DNA from: Desulfotruncus alcoholivorax DSM 16058
GTDB taxonomy: Bacteria > Bacillota > Desulfotomaculia > Desulfotomaculales > Desulfallaceae
NCBI RefSeq assembly: GCF_000430885.1
Contig: NZ_KE387267.1
Location: 55,426-119,425, forward strand
Direction: 5' to 3'
DNA length: 64,000 nucleotides
Below, in pieces: positions 56,966 to 64,000 of this stretch. The notes under the pieces were generated by a model. The model was not told the origin of the DNA and made no database searches. It was given only the letters and a program-made list of their open reading frames with translations. The position numbers and the translations under genes were made by a program. How positions within the stretch are numbered: position 1 is the stretch's first letter; the number at the start of each line of letters is the position of its first letter.

Positions 56966-57344
56966 GGAATACGTGGATAAAGCCAAGAAAGTGGTGGAAA
57001 GCCTTAAAAACGATCAAGGTAAAATCAGTCTGACCACCAGCCAGATACGTAAATTTTTGGCCGGGGTCAATGCTGTTAAAAACAAACTGCAAATTTACGA
57101 GTCGCAAGGGCTGATCCGGGAAGACAGACTGCACGAAGACATTTTAAGGGATATTCAAGCATTAAAAGTAAAATTGATTTATCAATGCGGTAGGGAGCCA
57201 AAGATTGTAAAACCCTTCGCCGAAAAAGCGGAATTAATCAAAGAAATTGACGCTATCAAAACCAGCGTCAGTAAATTCCGTAATTTTGCCGCATATATCG
57301 AAGCTATTGTTGCTTATCACAAATTTGAGGGAGGTAGAGACTGA
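56958..57344 (+). CDS. csm2: Csm2 small subunit
   Basis: A 128-residue helical protein that lines the crRNA-target duplex in the Csm complex. LTTSQIRKFLAGVNAVKNKL near residues 25-45 and KVKLIYQCGREPKIVKPF near 70-88 fit Csm2. It overlaps cas10 by 8 bp and its stop shares a base with the csm3 start. Confidence 0.92.
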   Translation: MNKEYVDKAKKVVESLKNDQGKISLTTSQIRKFLAGVNAVKNKLQIYESQGLIREDRLHEDILRDIQALKVKLIYQCGREPKIVKPFAEKAELIKEIDAIKTSVSKFRNFAAYIEAIVAYHKFEGGRD

Positions 57345-58063
57345 TGAGTAATATCAATGGACTACTCGGTAAATTAATATTTGAAGGTAAACTTTGCCTA
57401 AAGACCGGGTTGCATATTGGCGCTTCCAAAGATTTTTCATCCATTGGCGCTGTTGATGCGGTGGTGGTCCGTGATCCCCTGACCAGGAGACCCTATATTC
57501 CCGGAAGCAGCCTCAAAGGGAAAATGCGCTACCTTTTGGCCCGGATTTACGCGCGGGAAGGGCGGTTGAAGGATATTAAGGAAGAAAACCGGCAGCTTTT
57601 ACGCCTTTTCGGCAGCAGCGGTGACAAATTAGTTCTTTCCCGGCTCCAGTTTTATGACCTGTTTATGACCGGCGAGAGCGCCGGGCGCCTGGAAAAAATG
57701 GATACCGACTTGTATTTGACCGAAATCAAATTTGAAAATACCATCAGTCGTTTGACTGCCATAGCTAATCCCCGTCAGCTGGAGCGGGTGCCGGCGGGAG
57801 CTGAATTTGATTTCAAGCTGGTTTATAACGTGGAAAATCTTGAGGAATTGGAGGAGGATATGAGGCACCTGGGCTATGGGACTTATATGCTTCAGGACGA
57901 TTATATCGGGGGGCACGGCAGCAGGGGATACGGCCGGATAGAATTGTCGGAAATAACAATCAAGTATAAAGACTACGCCCGGGTTTTGGGTAAAGAGACA
58001 ATGGATATTAAAACCCGGGCGGAACAAGCCTTCAAGGAAGGCAGAAACGGCGTGGTAGCATGA
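57344..58063 (+). CDS. csm3: Csm3 (Cas7-family backbone, RNA-cleaving subunit)
   Basis: A 239-residue RAMP protein that forms the filament along crRNA. LHIGASKDFSSIGAVDAVVV and RDPLTRRPYIPGSSLKGKMR at about 23-62 hold the conserved aspartate (Asp38 by alignment in mind) that cuts target RNA every six bases. GGHGSRGYGRIEL near 192 is the Gly-rich loop. It overlaps csm4 by an ATGATGA junction. Confidence 0.95.
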   Translation: MSNINGLLGKLIFEGKLCLKTGLHIGASKDFSSIGAVDAVVVRDPLTRRPYIPGSSLKGKMRYLLARIYAREGRLKDIKEENRQLLRLFGSSGDKLVLSRLQFYDLFMTGESAGRLEKMDTDLYLTEIKFENTISRLTAIANPRQLERVPAGAEFDFKLVYNVENLEELEEDMRHLGYGTYMLQDDYIGGHGSRGYGRIELSEITIKYKDYARVLGKETMDIKTRAEQAFKEGRNGVVA

Positions 58064-59040
58064 TGAAATACTATATTTACAAATTGAAGTTTTTAACGCC
58101 GGTGCGTTTTGGCAGCAGTAGCGCCGGGGCAGGGCTGGCACAGAGCAAAATATCCTGCCATGCTGACACTCTTTTTAGCGCCCTTGGCCAGGAATGGATA
58201 AATATTTACGGTAACAGGGGGTTTAATGAATTTATTGAGGCCGCCCGGAACAACCGGTTGCTGATTTCAGATTTGTACCCCTGGCATGACCTGGAACTTT
58301 ATCTGCCCAAACCGGTCCTGCCCCCATTATTTCAACAGGATGTCGATGATGAGGGAAAAACGGATAAAAAGTTGATGAAGCAACTGGCTTATATTCCTGT
58401 GAGTAAGTTCCGGGCATATATTGATTTTCTCCGGGACGGGGTGGAACTGCCCTGGAACTCGGGGCATGAAGGCTTTGCTTATGAAGTGCTTCTTTACCGG
58501 GCCAATATAGTACGGGAGATTGAAACTATGCCTTACCTGGTTTCAGCCTATCGTTTCGTGGGAACAGGCGGCTTATATTTTATTCTGCAATCATCCGAAT
58601 TCTGGCGGGAAAAATTTGACATTGTCATTGAAAGCCTGGGACTTTCCGGTATCGGCGGCAAAAGGAGCAGCGGATTGGGCAAGTTTGAACTGGCGGAGGA
58701 ATCCTTTGAGATAGGACTTTATGATAGTGACTGTATTTTGGAGGAAATGCTGAAGGAAGACGGGGGAGTCTATATGTCCTTGTCAGTGCTGGCCCCTGCG
58801 CAGGACGACCTGGCCGTCATCAAGCAGGGTAAATCGTACTATTCCCTGATCAGAAGAACCGGTTTCGTGGCTTCCCCGGTTTATGCCGGTACCCAGCTGA
58901 AAAGAAAACCGGTGGTGATGTTTGATGCCGGGTCCTGTTTTCCGGCAAAAATCAAAGGACGGATATTGGACGTTTCAGATAACGGCGGGCATCCGGTCTA
59001 CCGTTACGGTAAAGGCATGTATCTGGGGGTGAAAATGTGA
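58060..59040 (+). CDS. csm4: Csm4 (Cas5-family subunit)
   Basis: A 326-residue RAMP subunit that caps the crRNA 5' handle and contacts Cas10. KLKFLTPVRFGSSSAGAGLAQSKISCHADTLFSAL at 8-42 and the Gly-rich GLSGIGGKRSSGLGKFEL near 192-209 are typical. It overlaps csm3 and csm5 by 4 bp each. Confidence 0.94.
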   Translation: MMKYYIYKLKFLTPVRFGSSSAGAGLAQSKISCHADTLFSALGQEWINIYGNRGFNEFIEAARNNRLLISDLYPWHDLELYLPKPVLPPLFQQDVDDEGKTDKKLMKQLAYIPVSKFRAYIDFLRDGVELPWNSGHEGFAYEVLLYRANIVREIETMPYLVSAYRFVGTGGLYFILQSSEFWREKFDIVIESLGLSGIGGKRSSGLGKFELAEESFEIGLYDSDCILEEMLKEDGGVYMSLSVLAPAQDDLAVIKQGKSYYSLIRRTGFVASPVYAGTQLKRKPVVMFDAGSCFPAKIKGRILDVSDNGGHPVYRYGKGMYLGVKM

Positions 59041-60254
59041 ACCCTGGCGGGAGAACCACTTATCGTTTGAAGCTGCAAGTTATAACGCCCCTTTTTGTGG
59101 GCGGGGGGGACAGTGTGAACCTAACCAGGATCAACTACGCTTATGTGCCTGAAGAAAAAAAGGTTTATGTATTGGACGAGCGCAAGTGGATTAATTATTT
59201 ACTTAATGCAAATCTGCTCGATGATTATGAAGAATACATCCAGCAAGTGGCAGGTACAAGAAAAGGCGGAGCAGATATATATAAATGGTTTCAAGATAAA
59301 GAGCGGCGCGTTAGAGCCAGGGCGGGGTCAGTATTCAACCAGGTCAGCTCGGCTGTTTATTCCACTGCCGGTCATCCTGATTTTAAAACCAATGATATTC
59401 ACGGCTTTATCAAGAATTCGGCCGGTCTTCCTTATATACCGGGCAGCAGCATCAAGGGTGCTTTGCGCACGGCGGTGCTGGCCTCTCATCTCCAAAAAAA
59501 TGCCGCCGGCAACAAACGATATCTTGATGAATTGGAAAAAATTTTGGCAGACGGCAGCAGGGATAAAAAGGATAAAAAGAAAAACATTGAAAGACTGAGC
59601 CGGAAAATAGAGGAAAATTTATTGGATTACCGGAAGCAAATTGACGACAGTTCGCTGGTTTTTAAAGGTATGTCCGGCATATCCGTCAGCGATTCCACAC
59701 CATTCTCATTGGAAAACCTGATTCTTGTAAAGAAAAGGGATTTATCACTTGTCGACGGCAAGTTGAAGGGGGATGGGTACAGTAGAGGAACATTGCCGCT
59801 TTACAGGGAATGTGCCAGGCCGGGCACAGAGGTGGAATTTACGTTGACTATTGATGACTTCAAGATAAATAAAGCATATGGAATCAAGACCTTTAATGAT
59901 ATTGCAGGTGTGTTGCAAAAGCAGTTTGATGCGCTCTTTGGATCGTCGGGGGTCATTGCTGCCTGGCCGAAAAGTATAAACTTCCTGCCTGGAGAAGTCC
60001 TGCAGGATAGCGGCAAAGGCATAATGATTATAGGAGGCGGGGCCGGTTATCATGCCAAATCCGTCATTTCATCCCTGGCGGGGGACCCCAAAAAAGCAAA
60101 CGAGTTGACCAGAAACATTATGCAGCTAATTTTCCATAAACACATGCATTACCAGGACCGGCCGCTCTCACCGCGGGCATTGAAAGTGGCAAAGGTGAAT
60201 GGTAAGGACGTGTTTATGGGTATCTGCCGAATACGAGAGGTTAAAAAATGTTGA
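59037..60254 (+). CDS. csm5: Csm5 (Cas7-like 3' end subunit)
   Basis: A 405-residue RAMP protein at the 3' end of the crRNA, involved in its trimming. LQVITPLFVGGGDSVN near 11 and AGLPYIPGSSIKGALRTAVL near 131-150 are the family motifs. GTG 59037 overlaps the csm4 stop. The C-terminus overlaps cas6 by 7 bp. Confidence 0.93.
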   Translation: MNPGGRTTYRLKLQVITPLFVGGGDSVNLTRINYAYVPEEKKVYVLDERKWINYLLNANLLDDYEEYIQQVAGTRKGGADIYKWFQDKERRVRARAGSVFNQVSSAVYSTAGHPDFKTNDIHGFIKNSAGLPYIPGSSIKGALRTAVLASHLQKNAAGNKRYLDELEKILADGSRDKKDKKKNIERLSRKIEENLLDYRKQIDDSSLVFKGMSGISVSDSTPFSLENLILVKKRDLSLVDGKLKGDGYSRGTLPLYRECARPGTEVEFTLTIDDFKINKAYGIKTFNDIAGVLQKQFDALFGSSGVIAAWPKSINFLPGEVLQDSGKGIMIIGGGAGYHAKSVISSLAGDPKKANELTRNIMQLIFHKHMHYQDRPLSPRALKVAKVNGKDVFMGICRIREVKKC

Positions 60255-60997
60255 GAACAGTCAAAATTGTATTGGAACCTGACAGGGAAGAAAAATGCCA
60301 TTATAACATGGCCTCACTTTTTCACGGAATTCTCATGGAAAAGATTGATCGAAATTATGCCGGGCATCTGCATCATAGCGGATTGAAACCTTTCAGCCAG
60401 TACCTTGGCAGTGAAAAGGGGGACAATTTATGGATCTGGACGATTAGTACCTTGACGGAGCAAGCCTGGCAGGAGATAGGAAAACCTCTTTTAAACGATG
60501 ATTTGACGGAATTTATTTTAAAAGACAAAGATCTTAGGTTGGCTGTCAGGGAAAAGAGGGAGGAACATCCTTATACTTACAGGGAATTGACCGGGAAATA
60601 TTATCTAAATGAGAACCCCAAAAGGAATATAAAAATTAATTTTCTCACTCCCTGTTCCTTTAAATCGGCTAACCAGTACGCTATTTTTCCGGAACTGTCG
60701 TTAATTTATAAAAGTCTGATGAATAAATATGACGCCTTCTCCGATCAGTTTTCTTTGAAAAACGATGAGGCCCTCCAGCACCTTTGCCAATATACCAGAA
60801 TCAGGAGTTATTATTTAAGAAGTACCTACTATTATCTTGAAGGGGTGAAAATCCCTTCGTTTATCGGAAAATTGGATCTGATAATTAGCGGACCGGAAAC
60901 CATGGTCAGTCTGGCGAACCTACTTTTCAGTTTTGGGGAATGGTCCGGGATCGGTATTAAAACAGCATTGGGTATGGGGGCGATCAAGATTGAGTAG
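60248..60997 (+). CDS. cas6: CRISPR repeat endoribonuclease Cas6
   Basis: A 249-residue two-RAMP enzyme that cuts the precursor crRNA in the repeat. HYNMASLFHGILMEKI near 19-34 holds a histidine that could be catalytic. The C-terminal Gly-rich loop SFGEWSGIGIKTALGMGAIKIE is the Cas6 hallmark. It comes after csm5, overlapping it by 7 bp, and overlaps the chosen csm6 start. Confidence 0.92.
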   Translation: MLRTVKIVLEPDREEKCHYNMASLFHGILMEKIDRNYAGHLHHSGLKPFSQYLGSEKGDNLWIWTISTLTEQAWQEIGKPLLNDDLTEFILKDKDLRLAVREKREEHPYTYRELTGKYYLNENPKRNIKINFLTPCSFKSANQYAIFPELSLIYKSLMNKYDAFSDQFSLKNDEALQHLCQYTRIRSYYLRSTYYYLEGVKIPSFIGKLDLIISGPETMVSLANLLFSFGEWSGIGIKTALGMGAIKIE

Positions 60998-62372
60998 TTA
61001 TGTTCTTTTTTCATGCGTTGGTTCTACAGACCCTGTCAGGGATAATTATGACGGGCCTATGCTTCATATAATCAGGCATTACCGTCCACACACAGTTTAT
61101 ATTTTTTTAACGCGGGAAATGGGAATGCGGGAGGATCAAGACAAACGCTTTTCCCGGGCAGTCGAGCTCTTGTGTGAACAATTGGCCCATCCGATTGAGA
61201 TTAATTTAATTTTTTCCCATATTGACAATCCGCACGACTTTGATGTGTTTATTGGCGTCTTTAGTGAGTCCCTGAAGAAAATTGCTCAAACCTTCCCTGA
61301 AGATGAAATATTGTTAAATGTCAGCTCCGGCACTCCCCAAATGATGGCCATGCTCTGCCTGGAAACCGTCGTATCATCCAAACCGTTGATTCCGGTGCAG
61401 GTGACCACCCCGGCCGCAAAAGCAAATCAAAGTAAAATGGGAGGAGGCGAATACCATGTGGAATGGGAATTCCGCAACAATCTTGATAATGAACCGGATG
61501 CGCCAAACCGTTGTGTTCGCCCCAATATCCTGAGTTTTAAGCGGACATTGGCTCAAGGGCAAGTTCAGGCGTTGATAAAAAAATATAATTATGAAGAAGC
61601 AGCTCAAATTTTAAGGGGCTATGGAACGAAAGAAAACTCATTGGTCATGAAATTACTTAAATTTTCGGTTTACAAAAAAAACCTTGATTCAGCATCAAAT
61701 AGCCCGGATTTTTCAGAAATTAAAGATTTGGTGGGTTACCCGAAAATGGATAAGGAATGTATGGAGCTATGTGAATATTATAATGTGGTTAAGCTGCTTC
61801 AAAAGACCGGTCATTTAACTGATTTTATCCTGCGCTTAAATCCCCTGGTTACAGAGTTGCAAAGCAAGTTTCTAAAAAATTGCCTGGGTTTTATGATCGA
61901 TGTAATCATCGAGGAGCGATATAGGCCTGAAAGGAACCGTGGTTCGAAAAAGATTATTGAAAAGTTGGTCAGAAGGCATAAAATAAAAGCTTATGACCCA
62001 AAACTGCTGGAATACATCGATGATTACTTTGAAAGTGAGTACCGGGACAATAGCCACAACAATATAAGATTGCAGAACTGCCTGATCAGCTACTTTTTAA
62101 GGAGAAATACAGACAAGCAACTGCAATCTTTTGGCGATTTCCTGCAGGCCATGGAAAGCCTTAATCAGCACAGGAATTTAGCTGCCCACAACCTTTACGG
62201 GGTTCAGGAAGAAGACATAAAACAAAAGGTTGATATGAGCAGCAGTAAAATTGTCGATAAGCTGGAAGGCTTAATCAAAGTTATTTTTAAAGGACGCTGT
62301 AAACACGAAATATTTGGCATTTTTGAAGATATCAATACCATAATATTCGATGAACTGGAGCGTTGCCTATGA
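60990..62372 (+). CDS. csm6: Csm6, CARF-HEPN ribonuclease activated by cyclic oligoadenylate
   Basis: A 460-residue accessory RNase that degrades RNA when Cas10 signals. The CARF region has ILLNVSSGTPQMMAML near 107-122, where the nucleotide ring binds. The HEPN site is HRNLAAH with R395-x4-H400, both catalytic residues kept. TTG 60990 was chosen after GGGGG; it opens SSYVLFSCVGSTDP, the normal CARF strand. It overlaps the cas6 end by 8 bp and the cas1 start by 4 bp. Confidence 0.94.
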   Translation: MSSYVLFSCVGSTDPVRDNYDGPMLHIIRHYRPHTVYIFLTREMGMREDQDKRFSRAVELLCEQLAHPIEINLIFSHIDNPHDFDVFIGVFSESLKKIAQTFPEDEILLNVSSGTPQMMAMLCLETVVSSKPLIPVQVTTPAAKANQSKMGGGEYHVEWEFRNNLDNEPDAPNRCVRPNILSFKRTLAQGQVQALIKKYNYEEAAQILRGYGTKENSLVMKLLKFSVYKKNLDSASNSPDFSEIKDLVGYPKMDKECMELCEYYNVVKLLQKTGHLTDFILRLNPLVTELQSKFLKNCLGFMIDVIIEERYRPERNRGSKKIIEKLVRRHKIKAYDPKLLEYIDDYFESEYRDNSHNNIRLQNCLISYFLRRNTDKQLQSFGDFLQAMESLNQHRNLAAHNLYGVQEEDIKQKVDMSSSKIVDKLEGLIKVIFKGRCKHEIFGIFEDINTIIFDELERCL

Positions 62373-63376
62373 GTTTTTTGTATGTCTGTGAGCCTGACAC
62401 CAGAATAAGGATTGAGGAAGGGCGGATTATAGCGGAAAAAAGTGGTGGCCTGGTGGTCGGCATTCCTATGGAATTATTGGAAAGGGTGGTGTTGATGGGT
62501 TCTGCGCAAATGACAGCGTCATGTTCAGCTGAGCTTCTAAAAAAGGGCATCCCCGTAACTTTCCTTTCCAAAACGGGGGTTTTCTATGGCCGCCTGGAAT
62601 CTACCAAACATGTGAATATCACCAGGCAGAGAGAGCAGTTCAGGGCGGGGGAAGATGAGGATTTTTGCGTCAAATTTTCTGCCGGGATTGTTGCCGCTAA
62701 AATCCACAATCAAGTTGTTATATTACGCAGGTACAACCGGCATATAAAAAAGGCTGCGGTAGATGAACATATTTACCAGATGTCGCTGTTGGAAAATGCC
62801 GTCTCCGAAGCTAAAGCAATTCCCCAAATTATGGGTTATGAAGGGGCGGCCTCCCGTCATTATTTCAGCGCCTTATCAATGATGGTTAATAAAAATTTTT
62901 CCTTTTCAGGAAGAAACCGGATGCCTCCCCTGGATCCGTTTAATTCTCTGCTCAGTTTGGGCTATACGTTGTTGTTATATGAAACATATACTGCATTGGT
63001 AAATAAAGGGCTTCACCCTTACGCCGGGTTGATGCATCAAGACAGGCAGGGACACCCGGCATTAGCCAGCGACCTTATGGAGGAATGGCGGCCGGTGATT
63101 GTGGATTCCTTGGTGATGAGTATTGTTCAAGGTGGCAGCCTTGTAGCAGATGATTTTAATAAAGATGAGGAAACCGGGGCGGTATTACTTAAGAAAAATA
63201 CCCTTCGGAAATTTGTAAAATATTTTGAACAAAAAATTAGAAGTGAAGCAAATTACCTTAACCAAGTAAATTATCGCATGAGTTACAGGCGGGCCATTCA
63301 GTACCAGGCAGGAGTTCTGGCTAATTGTATAGAAAATAGGGATATTACCATATATCACCCTGTCCGTTTACGCTAA
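62369..63376 (+). CDS. cas1: Cas1 integrase
   Basis: A 335-residue integrase that inserts new spacers with Cas2. The metal-binding triad is E158 (GYEGAAS), H223 (LMHQDR) and E238 (DLMEEWRP), with the spacing of known Cas1 proteins. It is not fused to a reverse transcriptase. ATG 62369 overlaps the csm6 stop. The presence of Cas1-Cas2 means the array can probably still acquire spacers. Confidence 0.96.
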   Translation: MSFLYVCEPDTRIRIEEGRIIAEKSGGLVVGIPMELLERVVLMGSAQMTASCSAELLKKGIPVTFLSKTGVFYGRLESTKHVNITRQREQFRAGEDEDFCVKFSAGIVAAKIHNQVVILRRYNRHIKKAAVDEHIYQMSLLENAVSEAKAIPQIMGYEGAASRHYFSALSMMVNKNFSFSGRNRMPPLDPFNSLLSLGYTLLLYETYTALVNKGLHPYAGLMHQDRQGHPALASDLMEEWRPVIVDSLVMSIVQGGSLVADDFNKDEETGAVLLKKNTLRKFVKYFEQKIRSEANYLNQVNYRMSYRRAIQYQAGVLANCIENRDITIYHPVRLR

Positions 63377-63388
63377 TGGGGGGATGCG

Positions 63389-63724
63389 ATGATGGAAGTC
63401 AAGCTCTTTGAGGATTATTTTTCTTTTGATGAAGAAGAAGTTGTGGAAAAGCGAAAATACCTGGTGGTAGTAATTTATGATGTTACTGATAACAAACGAA
63501 GAAGTAAACTTGCCAAATATTTGAAAAGTTTCGGTTTTCGGGTGCAAAAGTCTGCATTTGAATGTATTCTCGATACTAAAAAATTTAAAAAATTAACTAA
63601 TGGAATTAAAAATTATATTAACGATGACGATTTGTTAAGGATTTACCGTTTAACAGGAAATGCAGAAGTCCAGGTTTGGGGAAATGTTCAGAGGATGGAA
63701 ATCGACGAAATTATTGTTGTATAA
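63389..63724 (+). CDS. cas2: Cas2
   Basis: A 111-residue ferredoxin-like Cas2 that bridges Cas1 dimers. The core begins KYLVVVIYDVTDNKRRSKLAKYLKSFGFRVQKSAFEC, with the usual aspartate after the first strand. About 22 acidic residues (EVKLFEDYFSFDEEEVVEKR) precede it, making it longer than the common 87-95 residues. The start may be either of two adjacent ATG codons. The array leader begins after the stop. Confidence 0.95.
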   Translation: MMEVKLFEDYFSFDEEEVVEKRKYLVVVIYDVTDNKRRSKLAKYLKSFGFRVQKSAFECILDTKKFKKLTNGIKNYINDDDLLRIYRLTGNAEVQVWGNVQRMEIDEIIVV

Positions 63725-63894
63725 AATAACCCGTATTAATGAATAAAGGAAAAGTATAGATATGAGCCGCACATTGAATTTATTGAAAAAATTAAGATGC
63801 TTAACAATAAAATGCTCATGCATAATAAAAATGGAATGCATAAGCCGCAATACTGTTTTTGATGCTTACTCCGGTGGGCAATTTCGGTCGCATG
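63725..63894 (+). promoter_or_regulatory. CRISPR leader
   Basis: A 170-bp AT-rich non-coding stretch between cas2 and the first repeat, in the usual place for the leader that carries the array promoter and the integration signals. No exact -35/-10 pair stands out. A 72-codon frame crossing it also crosses both repeats and is not a gene. Confidence 0.65.
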
Positions 63895-64000
63895 GTTCAT
63901 TCTTCATTAACCCCGCCAGGGGACGGAAACTTGTGGCGGCAAGTATGTTTCCTTTTTCATTCAAGTTCATTCTTCATTAACCCCGCCAGGGGACGGAAAC
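63895..64000 (+). CRISPR. CRISPR array, first two repeats and one spacer (continues past window)
   Basis: Two identical 36-bp repeats at 63895-63930 and 63965-64000 flank a 34-bp spacer (63931-63964). The repeat begins GTTCATTCTTCATTAA, has a short hairpin CCCC-GCCA-GGGG and ends GGACGGAAAC, the GAAAC end common for Cas6-processed repeats. The window stops exactly at the end of the second repeat, so array length is unknown. Confidence 0.95.

Noticed and set aside
63762..63980. A 72-codon reading frame across the CRISPR leader and repeats
   Set aside because: It runs through the first repeat, the spacer and part of the second repeat, has no ribosome site, and resembles no protein.

Overview
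The window reads as chromosome of a Gram-positive, endospore-forming, anaerobic clostridium, most likely from the Desulfotomaculum/Pelotomaculum (Peptococcaceae) group. The signs are AGGAGG-type ribosome sites, many TTG and GTG starts, T-box leaders, a MinCDE set alongside SpoIVFA/SpoIVFB and Spo0B, an anaerobic-type FeoAB ferrous iron system and chemotaxis transducers. The lineage is an inference from gene content and order; no 16S or other marker was available.

Layout. 1-2.5 kb: a cut-off chemotaxis receptor and a PAS-GGDEF diguanylate cyclase, both minus. 2.7-7.9 kb: lonB-lon-engB. 8.1-9.9 kb: an Hsp20 and an orphan NMT1/THI5-like binding protein, minus. 10-13 kb: T-box(Val)-valS. 13-17 kb: feoA-feoB-small Cys-rich gene behind a Fur box, and a second chemotaxis receptor, all minus. 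17-30.2 kb: folC, a CaCA-type exchanger, ridA, a DUF4321-type gene, maf-radC-mreBCD-PBP2-minC(short)-minD-minE and rodA, which together handle folate, septum placement and rod shape. 30.4-42 kb: an unknown gene, spoIVFA-spoIVFB, a radical SAM pair, rng, rplU-rpmA, an M24 peptidase, spo0B-obgE, close to the conserved Firmicutes order. 42-46.6 kb: proBA, nadD, an RRM protein, yqeK, rsfS. 46.6-51.4 kb: a leucine-type T-box leader with an intact tRNA-Ala gene inside it, then an acyl-CoA synthetase and leuS. 51.6-54 kb: a degenerate LCP-like secreted protein, two small unknown genes and hisG. 54.4-64 kb: a complete type III-A CRISPR-Cas locus (cas10-csm2-csm3-csm4-csm5-cas6-csm6-cas1-cas2) followed by the first two repeats of an array that runs off the window.

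The CRISPR genes are packed with ATGA-type overlaps. Cas10 keeps both its HD nuclease and its GGDD cyclase motifs, and Csm6 keeps a CARF-type motif and a HEPN RxxxxH motif, so the locus looks able to cleave target RNA and DNA and to signal through cyclic oligoadenylate.

The most unusual structure is the leader at 46.6-46.95 kb. A consensus promoter, a T-box stem I with a CUC (Leu) specifier, a complete tRNA-Ala(GGC) gene with encoded CCA, the T-box antiterminator and an intrinsic terminator lie in that order on one strand. tRNA maturation should therefore cut the riboswitch between its sensing and switching halves. Other points are five copies of a ~100-bp intergenic repeat, a MinC with no FtsZ-inhibiting N-domain, and an L27 without the cleavable N-terminal extension together with the absence of the Prp protease gene that normally sits between rplU and rpmA.
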